Of a DNA stretch of 64,000 nucleotides, positions 48,739 through 57,896 are shown piece after piece. The stretch's first letter is position 1. Each line of letters opens with the position of its first letter. Origin of the DNA: Kitasatospora sp. NBC_01266 (GTDB lineage Bacteria; Actinomycetota; Actinomycetes; Streptomycetales; Streptomycetaceae); NCBI RefSeq assembly GCF_036242395.1, contig NZ_CP108458.1:7006001-7070000 (forward strand), in the 5' to 3' direction. The notes beneath the pieces were generated by a model. It was not told the origin of the DNA. It did no database searches and was given only the letters and a program-made list of their open reading frames with translations. The position numbers were made by a program, and so were the translations under genes.

Positions 48739-50052
48739 TCAGCACGGACCGTCGTCGGCCCAGACGCCGTACTGCCCGCTCGCGCTCGGGACCTCGTTGA
48801 GGGTCCACCACTTGGCGTGGTAGTCCTCCCCGTTGTACGAGACCTTGGCACCGGCGGTGTACGTGGTGCTCGCGCTCCAGGCCGGCAGCGTGCAGTTGCC
48901 CGGGGGCGGAGTGACCGGCGGGGTGGAGACCGGCGGCGGCGAGACGGGCGGCGTGGTGGGCGGGGTCGCCCCGGCGAACTGGACGGTGTACTTGGTGAAG
49001 TCCCACGGGTTCTGCGTCACGCCGGAGCAGGAGCCCGACAGCCCGGGGTCGACCACCGGCGTGCACTGCCGGTCCCGGTTGACCGACCAGAAGGTGTAGC
49101 GGGCCAGCCCGTTGGTGGTGGCGAAGTTGAGCACGGTCTGGAAGTCGGCCTGGGTGAAGTACTCGGCCGCGTCGGTGCGCCCGTTCATCATCGAGACGCC
49201 CTCGTGGGCGTAGGCGGTGGCCGCGCTCCAGCCGAAGGTGGTCTGCAGGATGCCGTTGAACGCGGTCAGCGCGGCGACCTGGGCGGCGCCGCCGTTGAAC
49301 CCGCCGTCGAACGGCATGATCGAGTAGTTGTTCGGCGTGAAGCCCTGCGACTTGGCCTCGTTCAGCATCTGGGTGCCGAACCAGCCGGTGCCGGCGGTGG
49401 TCCCGGCGGTGGTGATCGAGATGTAGAGCCCGGGGTTGTTCGCCTGGAGGATCTTCGCCGCGCCGATCTCGTTGTGGATCGCCGCGGTGTTCTCGTACTC
49501 CGGCTCCTCCAGGTCGAAGTCGATCGCGTGCAGCCCGTACTTGGTGATCACCTTCTGCTCGGCGGCGGCGGTGGCCTCCGGGGTGCCGCAGTCCTGGCCG
49601 AGCTTGTTGCCCGCGTAGCCGCCGAAGGAGACCGAGACGTCACCGCCCTTGGCCCGGATCTCCTGGATCACGGCCGGGATGGTGGTGTCGGTGTCGATCG
49701 AGGAGGTGCCGCCCCAGGCCGGGTTGCAGCCGCCGGAGTCGAGGATGAAGGCCAGCTGGAAGGCCTTCTGGCCGGTGGCGTCCATCACCGCCCCGGCGTC
49801 CGGGGCGCTGTTGTCCTCCGGCATCAGGTACGGCGCGGAGGCGTACCAGTTGCTGGTCAGCGCGCCGCCGGCGTCGGTCGGGGTGACCGGGGCGGCCAGC
49901 GCGGAGCCGCCGCCGGCCAGGGCGGCGAGGGCGCCCGCCAGCAGGCCGAGGGTGGCAAGGCCGGTGGTGACGGCGGTGGTGCGGCGTCTGCGGTGCCGCC
50001 CGGTCGGGGCGGTCGGGGTGGCGGACGCGGGAGGCAGCTGGGCGCGTTCCAT
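48739..50052 (-). CDS. Secreted GH18 chitinase with C-terminal carbohydrate-binding module
   Basis: The 437-residue protein has a long twin-Arg-like signal (RRRRTTAVTTGLATLGLLAG...ALAAP). The GH18-type barrel has SVSFGGYAG and the catalytic strand HAIDFDLEEP, with acid Glu in DFDLE; the usual DG before I/L is HA here. A Pro/Thr linker follows (TPPVSPPPVSTPPVTPPPG), then a CBM5/12 module at the end (PAWSASTTYTAGAKVSYNGE and KWWTLNEVP). It degrades chitin or a related polymer outside the cell. GGAGAGG precedes the ATG at 50052. Confidence 0.88.
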   Translation of the reverse strand: MERAQLPPASATPTAPTGRHRRRRTTAVTTGLATLGLLAGALAALAGGGSALAAPVTPTDAGGALTSNWYASAPYLMPEDNSAPDAGAVMDATGQKAFQLAFILDSGGCNPAWGGTSSIDTDTTIPAVIQEIRAKGGDVSVSFGGYAGNKLGQDCGTPEATAAAEQKVITKYGLHAIDFDLEEPEYENTAAIHNEIGAAKILQANNPGLYISITTAGTTAGTGWFGTQMLNEAKSQGFTPNNYSIMPFDGGFNGGAAQVAALTAFNGILQTTFGWSAATAYAHEGVSMMNGRTDAAEYFTQADFQTVLNFATTNGLARYTFWSVNRDRQCTPVVDPGLSGSCSGVTQNPWDFTKYTVQFAGATPPTTPPVSPPPVSTPPVTPPPGNCTLPAWSASTTYTAGAKVSYNGEDYHAKWWTLNEVPSASGQYGVWADDGPC

Positions 50053-50240
50053 CGGAACCTCTCCGGAGAATGACAGTGGGGGACCGCCCCGCGCACGGTG
50101 TGGGGGAGCGCGGGGGCAGGTGTCGCACGGACCTGCCAATAAAGTGGACTAGACCAACTGGGAGGTCAAGGGTTCGGTGCCGACTTAAGGGAGCCTTCAG
50201 GTTGGCGGGTGGTGCCGCGTGACCTCGCGATGGCGGCCCG

Positions 50241-52070
50241 TCAGGGCGTGTAGAGCGCCTCGATGTCGGCCGCGTACCACTGGGCGATCGCCTGCCGGCG
50301 CAGCTTGAGCGAGGGCGTCAGCAGGCCCTGTTCGACCGTGAAGCCGCCCGGGAGCAGCCGGAACGCGCGGATCGACTCGGCCCGCGAGACGGCGGTGTTG
50401 GCACCGGCCACCGCGCGCTGGATCTCCGCGTGCAGCTCCGGGTCGGCCAGTGCCGTCAACTCGTCCGCCGGGGCCCGCCGGTGCGACAGGTGCCAGTGCT
50501 CCAGCGCCTTCGGGTCCAGGGTGATCAGCGCCGCCACGTACGGGCGGTTGTCGCCCACCACCACGCAGTGCGCCACCAGCGGATGCGCCTGGACCCGGTC
50601 CTCCAGGGCGGTCGGTGCGAGGTTCTTGCCGCTGCTGGTGACGATCACCTCCTTCTTGCGCCCGGTGATGGTCAGGTATCCGTCCTCGTCCAGCGAGCCC
50701 AGGTCGCCGGTGGCCAGCCAGCCCTCGCGCAGCGACTCGGCGGTGCAGCGCGGATGGTTGAGGTAGCCGCCGAAGACGCCGCCGCCGCGTACCCAGACCT
50801 CGCCGTCGTCCGCGATCGCCACCTCCGCGCCCGGGATCGGCCTGCCGACCGTGCCGAACTTGGGGCGCTCGGGCGGGTTGGCGGTGATCGCCGCGGTGGA
50901 CTCGGTCAGCCCGTAGCCCTCGTACACGGTCATCCCGGCGCCCGCGAAGAAGAGGCCGAGTTCGCGGCGGAGCGTCGAGCCGCCGCACATCACGCTGCGC
51001 ACCCGGCCGCCCAGCGCGGCCCGGATCTTCTGGTAGACCATCCGGTCGTAGGCCAGGTGGCGGATCCGCAGCGCGGGCCCCGGGCCCGACCCGTGGCCCA
51101 GGCCCCGCTGCTCGGTGGCCTCGGCCCAGCGCAGCGCGATCTCCTCGGCCTGGCCGAAGAGTTCGCCGCGCCCCGCGTTCTCGGCGCTGCGCCGGGCCGA
51201 GGCGTAGAGCTTCTCGAAGACATAGGGGACGGTGAGCAGGAAGGTGGGCCGGAACGCGGCCAGCGCGGGCAGCAGCACCTCGGCGCCGAGTTCCGACTGG
51301 TGCCCGAGCCGGATCCCGCCGCGCAGCGCGGCCACCTGCACCACCCGGGCGTAGACATGGGCCAGCGGCAGGAAGAGCAGGGTGGTGGCCTGCTCCTCGG
51401 TCCGGTCGCTGAAGACCGGGCCCCAGCAGGCCAGCAGGTTGTCCGCCTCGGCGGTGAAGTTGCCGTGGCTGAGCAGGCAGCCCTTGGGGCGCCCGGTGGT
51501 GCCGGAGGTGTAGATCACGGTGGCGATCGACTCGGCGGTGACCGCCGTGCGCTGACGGTGCACCAGGCTCTCCGGCACGCCGGTGCCCTCGGCGGTCAGG
51601 GTGCGCACGCAGCCCTGGTCGAGCTGCCAGATCCCGGTCAGCCGGGGCAGCGCGTCGCAGACCGCGCCGACGGTCATCGCGTGGTCCTCGTTCTCCACCA
51701 CGCAGGCCACCGCGTCGGTCTCGGCGAGGATCCAGCGCACCTGTTCGGGGGCGGCGGTCGGGTAGACCGGCACCGGGATCGCGCCGATCGACCAGAGCGC
51801 GTAGTCGAAGAGCGTCCACTCGTACCGGGTCCTGGACATCAGCGCGACCCGGTCGCCGAACCGGACGCCGCGGGCCAGCAGGCCCTTGGCCAGGCCCAGC
51901 ACCTGGTCCCGGAAGGCGGCCGCGGTGACCGGCACCCAGCGCCCCGAGCCGCCCGCTCGGCGGGACAACTGGACCAGCGCGGGGTTGAGTTCGGCCGTCT
52001 CGTAGACCGAGTCGGCCAGCCCGCCGACCGCAGGCTGCGCCAGCGGCGGGGTGCTCAGCTCGCGCAGCAT
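50241..52070 (-). CDS. Long-chain acyl-CoA synthetase/AMP-forming ligase
   Basis: The 609-residue ANL-family enzyme has the P-loop YTSGTTGRPKG, the adenine motif YEGYGLTES, the hinge motif TGDLGSLDEDGYLTITGRKKE and the C-terminal catalytic Lys in LTPSLKLRR. It activates a fatty acid as acyl-AMP and then acyl-CoA. Similar to the FAA1/AMP-dependent ligases with LPLAHVYAR. The ATG at 52070 is chosen because family homology begins at RELSTPPLAQP; GGAGAGG lies about 9 bases before it. The gene is divergent from the conservon. Confidence 0.92.
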   Translation of the reverse strand: MLRELSTPPLAQPAVGGLADSVYETAELNPALVQLSRRAGGSGRWVPVTAAAFRDQVLGLAKGLLARGVRFGDRVALMSRTRYEWTLFDYALWSIGAIPVPVYPTAAPEQVRWILAETDAVACVVENEDHAMTVGAVCDALPRLTGIWQLDQGCVRTLTAEGTGVPESLVHRQRTAVTAESIATVIYTSGTTGRPKGCLLSHGNFTAEADNLLACWGPVFSDRTEEQATTLLFLPLAHVYARVVQVAALRGGIRLGHQSELGAEVLLPALAAFRPTFLLTVPYVFEKLYASARRSAENAGRGELFGQAEEIALRWAEATEQRGLGHGSGPGPALRIRHLAYDRMVYQKIRAALGGRVRSVMCGGSTLRRELGLFFAGAGMTVYEGYGLTESTAAITANPPERPKFGTVGRPIPGAEVAIADDGEVWVRGGGVFGGYLNHPRCTAESLREGWLATGDLGSLDEDGYLTITGRKKEVIVTSSGKNLAPTALEDRVQAHPLVAHCVVVGDNRPYVAALITLDPKALEHWHLSHRRAPADELTALADPELHAEIQRAVAGANTAVSRAESIRAFRLLPGGFTVEQGLLTPSLKLRRQAIAQWYAADIEALYTP

Positions 52071-52422
52071 CCTCCCGGCCCTCTCCGGCCCCGCCGCCGG
52101 CCACGCTCCGTGGCCCGTACGGAGACCAGCGGTGACCTCCAGGGGCTCGGTAGCGACCGTAGCGGATCGTCGAGGCGCTGCCCAGAGCCGGAGGGTCCGT
52201 CCGCCGAAAGCGCACGGAAAAGACAAGGGGAGGAGACACCGTCAGCGGCCGTTGGTGTCACCCGACATGTGCCTGCCAATGCTGGATCATGCGTCTGCCA
52301 ACAACGGATCAGGACACGGTGAACAACAGATCAGGATCGATCGCCGAGACCCGTCGAACCAGTCAGGATCGAGTAGTAAGCTCGCGCAGACTCCCACCCG
52401 GGCACACCCGACCGAGGACTCC
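52071..52422. promoter_or_regulatory. Divergent promoter region acyl-CoA ligase / conservon
   Basis: This 352-bp gap between divergent genes contains several GGATCA/GGATCG words in direct order at about 52282-52375 (CTGGATCA, ACGGATCAGG, CAGATCAGGATCG, TCAGGATCG). They may be regulator sites for the conservon promoter. No certain -10/-35 pair was assigned. Confidence 0.45.
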
Positions 52423-55116
52423 ATGCGTCTGCGCAGCAGCTCGATCCGCGCGAAGATCATCGCGCTGCTCCTCGTGCCCATTGTGGCGCTTGTGGGCCTC
52501 TGGGCCTATGCCACCTTGGTCACCACCAGCGACTTCTGGAACCAGCTGAACGTGGCCTCGACCTACCGGGCCTTCGGCGCCCCGGTCGACCAGGTGGTCC
52601 TCGACCTGCAGGACGAGCGCCGGGCCGCGGTGGTGCTGCTGGCCCGACCGCAGGCCGCGGACGTGCAGAACGACTACCTCAACACGCAGAAGACCACCGA
52701 CCAGGATCTCGCGCTGCTGGAGCAGAAGGCGACCGGCCCCGGCTCCGGACGCCTCAGCGGCACCGAGCGGGCCCGGCTGCAGGACCTGCTGAACGCGACG
52801 GGCCTGCTGACCTCGCTGCGCGGCCAGGTCAGCGAGCAGTCGATCAGCTGGGGCTTCGCGATCACCCAGTACAGCGGCCTGATCCTGCCGGCCTTCAACT
52901 TCCGGTCCGCCTTCGTCAGCGAGCAGAGCGGCCAACTGCCGCGCGAGGGAACGATCCTGATCGAGCTGACCCGGGCCAGGGAGTACCTCTCGCAGCAGGA
53001 CGCGGCGATGGAGGGGCTGCTCGCCAGCCCGGGGCCGACCCTGCTCCAGGAGCAGGAGGTGCTCGACCCGATGCACGACCAGGAGGCGCTCTTCGAGGTC
53101 TACATCGGCGAGTTGGACCAGCCCGACCAGGGCGACTACCAGGCGCTGCAGAGCGGCGAGGACTGGCAGGCGCTGGACCTCGCCGACCGCGAGTTCGAGA
53201 GCGCCAGCGAACCGGCCGACGCGGTGGCCAGCATCAACGAGCCGAGCTGGCACACCACCGCCGACCACATCCTCGACGACCTCTCCCAGGAGAACAGCCA
53301 GCTGGCCGACTCGCTCGGCGCCAGCGCCACCGCCGCCGCGATGGGCATGCTGTGGCGCGGGGCGATCGCCGGTCTGGTCGGACTGCTGGCGATCGTGCTG
53401 TCGGTGGTGGTCTCGCTGCGGGTCGGCCGCGGACTGGTGCGCGAGCTGATCGGGCTGCGCAATGCCGCCCACGAACTGGCCGGTGTCCGGCTGCCCTCGG
53501 TGATGCAGCGGCTGCGCGACGGCCAGCCGGTGGACATCGCCGCCGAGGCGCCCGAACTGAGCTTCGGCGACGCGGAGATCGGGCAGGTCGGCCGGGCCTT
53601 CAACCTGGTGCAGCACGCCGCCGTGCGGGCCGCGGTGGAGCAGGCCGAACTGCGGCGCGGGGTCTCGGCGGTCTTCGTCAACCTGGCCCGGCGCAGCCAG
53701 GTGCTGCTGCACCGCCAGTTGACCCTGCTCGACACCATGGAGCGGCGCACCGAGGACCCGGCGGAGCTGGAGGACCTGTTCAAGCTCGACCACCTGACCA
53801 CCCGGATGCGCCGGCACGCCGAGGGTCTGATCATCCTCTCCGGCGGCTCGCCCGGGCGGGCCTGGCGCAAGCCGGTGCGGATGGTCGACGTGGTGCGCGC
53901 GGCGGTCGGCGAGGTGGAGGACTACGCGCGGGTCATCGTGCGGCCGTTCCCCAGCACCGGGCTGCTCGGCAGCGCGGTCGCCGACGTCACCCACCTGATC
54001 GCCGAACTGGTCGAGAACGCCGCGGTGTTCTCGCCGCCGCAGACCCAGGTGACGGTGCAGGGCGAGGTGGTGGCGCACGGCTTCGCGCTGGAGATAGACG
54101 ACCGCGGGCTCGGGCTGAGCGAGCCCGCGCTGGCGGAGATCAACCAGCGCCTGGAGGTCGAGCAGGCCTTCGACCTGACCGACACCGACCGGCTCGGGCT
54201 CTTCGTGGTCAGCCGGTTGGCCCGGCGGCACGGGATCCGGGTGAGCCTGCGGGCCTCGCCGTACGGCGGGACCACGGCGGTGGTGCTGATACCCCGGGAG
54301 CTGCTGGCGGAGGTGCCGGGCGGCAGTGCGATGCCCGGTGCCGTGCGTGGGGGTGCGCCCGGGGTCGGCGCCGCTCCGGTGCCGCGGCAGCGGGATCTGG
54401 TCGCCGTGGCGGGTGGGGTGAAGTCGCGGGCCGGCGAGCCCAGGCGCGCCGCGCAGCAGCGGGCGATCACCGGACCGCAGCCGGCCGGCGCCGAGCCGGC
54501 CCGGACGCCCGGCGGACTGCCGAGGCGGCGGGCGGCCGGCGGGCCGGTGCTGGTGCCAGCGCCCGGCGGAACGGGGCGGCATCGGCGCCAGGGTACGGAT
54601 CCTGACGGTGCATCAGCTCTGGCCGATCCGGCCGGTCCCGCTGGTGTGGTCGAGGCCGAGGCGGCGCCGAGCGGTGGCCGGTCGGCCCGGTCCGGGCCGG
54701 TGGCCGGCGGACTGCTGCCGCGCCGGGTGCGACAGGCCAATCTCGCACCGCAGTTGAAGGAGTCGACCGCGCGGGAGGCCGGCGACCACGGGGGCGACCC
54801 GCAGGCCGCGCGTGAGCGCTCACCGGAGGAGGCGCGGGCCACCTTCAGCTCCTTCCAGCGCGGCTTCAGCCGGGGCCGGGCCGTGCCGCCGGCCGGAACC
54901 CTGTCGCCCGCCGCAGCCGCGCCCGCCGCGGCCGCGCCCGCCGGTCCCGGCGCGCTGTCGCCGGGCACACCCGCGGCGGTCGGGCCGCCGCCGTTCGACG
55001 GCCGGCCACCCCGGCCGGACGCCCGCCGCGCGCTGGCGGCACCCCCTGTACCCCCGGCTCTGCCGGCTGCTCCACGCCCAGCACCACCCGCACCTGCGGA
55101 AGGACCTGATCGATGA
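52423..55116 (+). CDS. cvnA: Conservon sensor-kinase-like protein CvnA
   Basis: The 897-residue membrane protein has one helix at residues ~10-32 and a second at ~305-330, with an extracellular nitrate/NIT-type sensor region between. A HAMP-like segment and an ATPase domain follow (LIAELVENAAVFSPP, IDDRGLGLS, GLFVVSRLARRHGI, YGGTTAVVLIP). It lacks the usual phospho-His box, as do other CvnA proteins. The last about 270 residues are Pro/Ala/Arg-rich and disordered. It heads a four-gene overlapping set (cvnA-B-C-D) that acts like a membrane-linked small-GTPase switch. GAGGA precedes the ATG at 52423. Confidence 0.92.
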   Translation: MRLRSSSIRAKIIALLLVPIVALVGLWAYATLVTTSDFWNQLNVASTYRAFGAPVDQVVLDLQDERRAAVVLLARPQAADVQNDYLNTQKTTDQDLALLEQKATGPGSGRLSGTERARLQDLLNATGLLTSLRGQVSEQSISWGFAITQYSGLILPAFNFRSAFVSEQSGQLPREGTILIELTRAREYLSQQDAAMEGLLASPGPTLLQEQEVLDPMHDQEALFEVYIGELDQPDQGDYQALQSGEDWQALDLADREFESASEPADAVASINEPSWHTTADHILDDLSQENSQLADSLGASATAAAMGMLWRGAIAGLVGLLAIVLSVVVSLRVGRGLVRELIGLRNAAHELAGVRLPSVMQRLRDGQPVDIAAEAPELSFGDAEIGQVGRAFNLVQHAAVRAAVEQAELRRGVSAVFVNLARRSQVLLHRQLTLLDTMERRTEDPAELEDLFKLDHLTTRMRRHAEGLIILSGGSPGRAWRKPVRMVDVVRAAVGEVEDYARVIVRPFPSTGLLGSAVADVTHLIAELVENAAVFSPPQTQVTVQGEVVAHGFALEIDDRGLGLSEPALAEINQRLEVEQAFDLTDTDRLGLFVVSRLARRHGIRVSLRASPYGGTTAVVLIPRELLAEVPGGSAMPGAVRGGAPGVGAAPVPRQRDLVAVAGGVKSRAGEPRRAAQQRAITGPQPAGAEPARTPGGLPRRRAAGGPVLVPAPGGTGRHRRQGTDPDGASALADPAGPAGVVEAEAAPSGGRSARSGPVAGGLLPRRVRQANLAPQLKESTAREAGDHGGDPQAARERSPEEARATFSSFQRGFSRGRAVPPAGTLSPAAAAPAAAAPAGPGALSPGTPAAVGPPPFDGRPPRPDARRALAAPPVPPALPAAPRPAPPAPAEGPDR

Positions 55117-55520
55117 CCGCAATGACCCAGCCGTCCGGCGACCTCAACTGGCTTCTGGATGACCTGGTAGGACGGGTGGCGTCGCTGCGGCACGCCGTCA
55201 TCCTCTCCAGCGACGGCTTGGCCACCGGAGCGTCGCAGGGCCTGGAGCGGGAGGATGCCGAGCACCTGGCCGCCGTCGCCGCCGGGTTCCACAGCCTGGC
55301 CAAGGGCGCGGGCCGGCACTTCGGCGTCGGCGGCGTGCGGCAGACCATGGTCGAGCTGGACGAGGCGTTCTTCTTCATCACCGCCGCCGGTGACGGGAGT
55401 TGCCTGGCGGTGCTGAGTGACGCGGACTCCGACATCGGTCAGATCGCCTACGAGATGGCACTGCTGGTCAAGCGGGTCGGGGAGCACCTCGCCGCCGAAC
55501 CACGGCATCCGGCCGGATGA
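55113..55520 (+). CDS. cvnB: Conservon roadblock/LC7 protein CvnB
   Basis: The 135-residue roadblock/LC7-domain protein has LNWLLDDLVGRVASLRHAVILSSDGL, the GLEREDAEHLAAVAAGFHSLAKG helix and FFFITAAGDGSCLAVL. Roadblock proteins act as GTPase-activating or scaffolding partners for MglA-type GTPases; here the partner is CvnD. Its ATG overlaps the cvnA stop and its stop overlaps the cvnC start, both by ATGA. Confidence 0.93.
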   Translation: MTAMTQPSGDLNWLLDDLVGRVASLRHAVILSSDGLATGASQGLEREDAEHLAAVAAGFHSLAKGAGRHFGVGGVRQTMVELDEAFFFITAAGDGSCLAVLSDADSDIGQIAYEMALLVKRVGEHLAAEPRHPAG

Positions 55521-55960
55521 CCGGGCAGACACCGGAACACCAGCCGACCGGGCCCGCCGCTTCCGACGAACTCGCCTCGCAGGGGCAGTGGTTCGACGAC
55601 GAGGCGGGCCCGGTGGTGCGGCTCTTCTCGATGACCAGGGGCCGGACCAGACCGGTCGGCGAGGAGTTCTTCGACCTGATCTCGATGATCTCGCTCGCCG
55701 ACCCCGGCGACCGTGACCCGGACCAGCCGGAGCCGGTGCTGGATCCGGAACACCACGCGATCCTGGACCTCTGCGTCCGGGGAACGCTCTCGGTGGCCGA
55801 GCTCGGCTCGTACACCGACCTGCCGGTCAGCATCGTCCGGGTGCTGCTCGGCGACCTGCACGATGCCGGGCTGATCGGCGTCACCCGCCCCGTTCCGCTC
55901 GCCGAACTGCCGGACGAGCGCCTGCTCCGCGAAGTGATCAATGGACTCCGAGCACTCTAG
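55517..55960 (+). CDS. cvnC: Conservon DUF742 protein CvnC
   Basis: The 147-residue DUF742 protein has QGQWFDDEAGPVVRLFSMTRGRT as the standard opening, followed by EHHAILDLCV, a winged-helix-like SVAELGSYTDLPVSIVRVLLGDLHDAGLI and the closing LLREVINGLRAL. Its exact role in the switch is not established; DNA or protein binding by the helix-turn-helix part is possible. It overlaps cvnB by ATGA and cvnD by 20 bp. Confidence 0.93.
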   Translation: MTGQTPEHQPTGPAASDELASQGQWFDDEAGPVVRLFSMTRGRTRPVGEEFFDLISMISLADPGDRDPDQPEPVLDPEHHAILDLCVRGTLSVAELGSYTDLPVSIVRVLLGDLHDAGLIGVTRPVPLAELPDERLLREVINGLRAL

Positions 55961-56564
55961 ATCCTCTGATGGATCATCAGCCTTCCTGCCCTGGCGCACT
56001 TCTGACGGTGCGCCGACCATCGCGTTGAAGATCCTGGTGGCCGGCGGCTTCGGGGTCGGCAAGACCACCCTGGTCGGCGCGGTCAGCGAGATCCGCCCGC
56101 TGCGCACCGAGGAACGGCTGAGCGAGCTGGGCCGCCCGGTGGACGACACCAGTGCCGTGGCCGCCAAGCGCACCACCACGGTGGCGATGGACTTCGGGCG
56201 GATCGACCTGCGTCCCGGGCTGGCGCTCTACCTCTTCGGCACGCCGGGCCAGGACCGGTTCTGGTTCGTCTGGGACGAGTTGGCGAGCGGCGCGCTCGGT
56301 GCGGTGGTGCTGGCGGACACCCGCCGACTGGCCGACTGCTTCCCGTCGGTGGACTTCTTCGAGCAGCGCGGGATCCCGTTCGTGATCGCGGTGAACTGCT
56401 TCGAGGGCACGGAGGTCTTCGCGGTGGAGGACGTCCGGGCCGCGCTCGACCTCGACCAGGGCGTGCCGGTGGTGCTCTGCGACGCGCGGCGGCGCGCGGA
56501 CGGCAAGGAGGTGCTGATCCAACTGGTGCGTCACGCGGCCGACCGACGGACCGAGCGCCGGTGA
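55941..56564 (+). CDS. cvnD: Conservon small GTPase CvnD
   Basis: This is a 207-residue MglA/Ras-like GTPase with P-loop GGFGVGKTT (about residue 35), switch region KRTTTVAMDFGRIDL, and the G3-like LFGTPGQDRF. G4 is AVNCFEG rather than NKxD, and G5-like is CDARRR. The altered G4 is normal for CvnD proteins. It works with CvnA-C at the membrane. Start ATG at 55941, within the end of cvnC. A tandem repeat begins right at the stop. Confidence 0.93.
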   Translation: MDSEHSRSSDGSSAFLPWRTSDGAPTIALKILVAGGFGVGKTTLVGAVSEIRPLRTEERLSELGRPVDDTSAVAAKRTTTVAMDFGRIDLRPGLALYLFGTPGQDRFWFVWDELASGALGAVVLADTRRLADCFPSVDFFEQRGIPFVIAVNCFEGTEVFAVEDVRAALDLDQGVPVVLCDARRRADGKEVLIQLVRHAADRRTERR

Positions 56565-56602
56565 CGGGGTGCTGGTACGGGGTGCTGGTACGGGGTGCTG
56601 TG
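56564..56602. repeat. Three 13-bp tandem repeats after cvnD
   Basis: ACGGGGTGCTGGT occurs at 56564-56576 and 56577-56589, with a third copy ending TG instead of GT at 56590-56602. It starts at the last base of the cvnD stop. This may be slippage or a short regulator array. Confidence 0.6.
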
Positions 56603-56740
56603 CCGGGCCGCCGTCTCGCGGCGCAGTCCGGATATCGGAACGGCGCTTGCCCTGGAGGGCGTCGGCGTGGAAGCCTCTGGGGCAGCACGCCGCGACGCAC
56701 TCGACGCGTTCGGCTGGAACACCCGGGGGAGGGCAGCACC

Positions 56741-56944
56741 ATGACGGCGGAGCGTTCGCTTCTCACGCGACGGCCGGTGCCTAGCCGCGCCCGGGGAATC
56801 CGCTTCACTGAGGCCATGCACTCCTGCGTGGACAGCGGCCGAGGCCGTCAGGACCTCGAGCCGTTCTGGCCGTCCCGGCAGCCGCACCTCTTCGACCAGA
56901 CCTGTCCGGGTTCGCCTCGCGCGTCCCGGCCCGCCCACCGCTGA
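56741..56944 (+). CDS. Possible small basic protein after the conservon (67 residues)
   Basis: The ATG at 56741 has GGAGGG about 9 bases upstream. The product reads MTAERSLLTRRPVPSRARGI, then RFTEAMHSCVDSGRGRQDLE and a Pro/Arg-rich end. No family is recognised. The open frame and ribosome site support translation, but codon bias is only moderate, and no start of the following gene is coupled to it. Confidence 0.4.
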   Translation: MTAERSLLTRRPVPSRARGIRFTEAMHSCVDSGRGRQDLEPFWPSRQPHLFDQTCPGSPRASRPAHR

Positions 56945-57040
56945 CCCAGGTCACCCGACCTCGGAACAGCCACGGGCGGCGGAGTCCGGTCCGACGCGCA
57001 GACGACGTCCATCCAACGTTCTGTGCGAAAGAGCTGCCTC

Positions 57041-57814
57041 ATGTCTTCCTCCTCCTCGGCCACCCTGACCGCCCCCGCCGCCACCCCGCACCTGCGGGCC
57101 GTCCGCTCGGTCTCCGCCGCGCCGAGCGCCGCCGAGCGCCGGCACCCGGCGCCCGGCGCGGCGATCCCGCTCCCACCGACCCTGCTGCCGATCGGCCACG
57201 CCCAGCTGGCCGGGTACGAGCAGTCGGCCATGCCTTCCGCACTGCTCGGCGCGCTGCCGGAGGGTGCCGCCGTCGTCGCCACGCTGCCGCAGTCATCCCT
57301 GCCGCAGTCGCTACTCGCCCAGTACGGAGCCCAGTTGGGCCTGCCGGGCGGGGCGGTTCAGCCGCTGGTGGGTTACCTGGTGCTGGTGCCGGCCGAGCCG
57401 GCGGCCACCGGCCTGGCGCCCGCTGCCGTGCCGGCCGCCGTGCCCGCCGCCGCCCCGGTGGCGTTCGCCGCTCCGGTGCTGCCGGCGGCCGGCACGGGCG
57501 GGCGCGGCGCTCGCTCGGCCGCGCGCGGCATCAGCGTCGACCCGGAGCGGCGCAGCGCCCACGTCGACGGCGAGCTGCTCGATCTCACCTACCTGGAGTT
57601 CGAGTTGCTCGCCCACCTGACCCAGCACCCGCAGCGCGTGCACACCCGCGACCAGTTGGTCTCCGCTGTCTGGGGCTACGGCCACGTCGGCGACGGCCGC
57701 ACGGTTGATGTCCATGTCGCCAGGCTGCGCCGCAAGTTGGGTGCGGCACACCGGGACAGCATCGTCACCGTACGGCGGGTCGGCTACAAGTACACGCCGA
57801 TCACGCAGAGTTGA
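57041..57814 (+). CDS. Orphan OmpR/PhoB-type winged-helix regulator
   Basis: The 257-residue protein has no receiver domain. Residues ~1-155 are Ala/Pro-rich with a conserved-looking core (GHAQLAGYEQSAMPSALLGA, QPLVGYLVLVPA). Residues ~165-255 are a complete winged helix: LTYLEFELLAHLTQHPQRVHTRDQLVSAVWGYGHVGDGRTVDVHVARLRRKLG and VRRVGYKY. It would bind DNA as a dimer at direct repeats without phospho-control. ATG at 57041 is preferred to GTG at 57023 (GAAAGAG spacing). It follows the conservon on the same strand, so regulation by it is possible. Confidence 0.88.
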   Translation: MSSSSSATLTAPAATPHLRAVRSVSAAPSAAERRHPAPGAAIPLPPTLLPIGHAQLAGYEQSAMPSALLGALPEGAAVVATLPQSSLPQSLLAQYGAQLGLPGGAVQPLVGYLVLVPAEPAATGLAPAAVPAAVPAAAPVAFAAPVLPAAGTGGRGARSAARGISVDPERRSAHVDGELLDLTYLEFELLAHLTQHPQRVHTRDQLVSAVWGYGHVGDGRTVDVHVARLRRKLGAAHRDSIVTVRRVGYKYTPITQS

Positions 57815-57847
57815 TGATCAGTCAGTGCGCTGAGGGTGCTGTGCTTC

Positions 57848-57887
57848 GACCGTTCGGCCGGGAGCCGGTGCTCCCGGCCGAACGGTC
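57848..57887. terminator. 18-bp bidirectional hairpin terminator
   Basis: GACCGTTCGGCCGGGAGC (57848-57865) pairs perfectly with 57870-57887 around CGGT. It lies between the convergent winged-helix and DUF3052 genes. Confidence 0.8.
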
Positions 57888-57896
57888 AGCGGCCGA

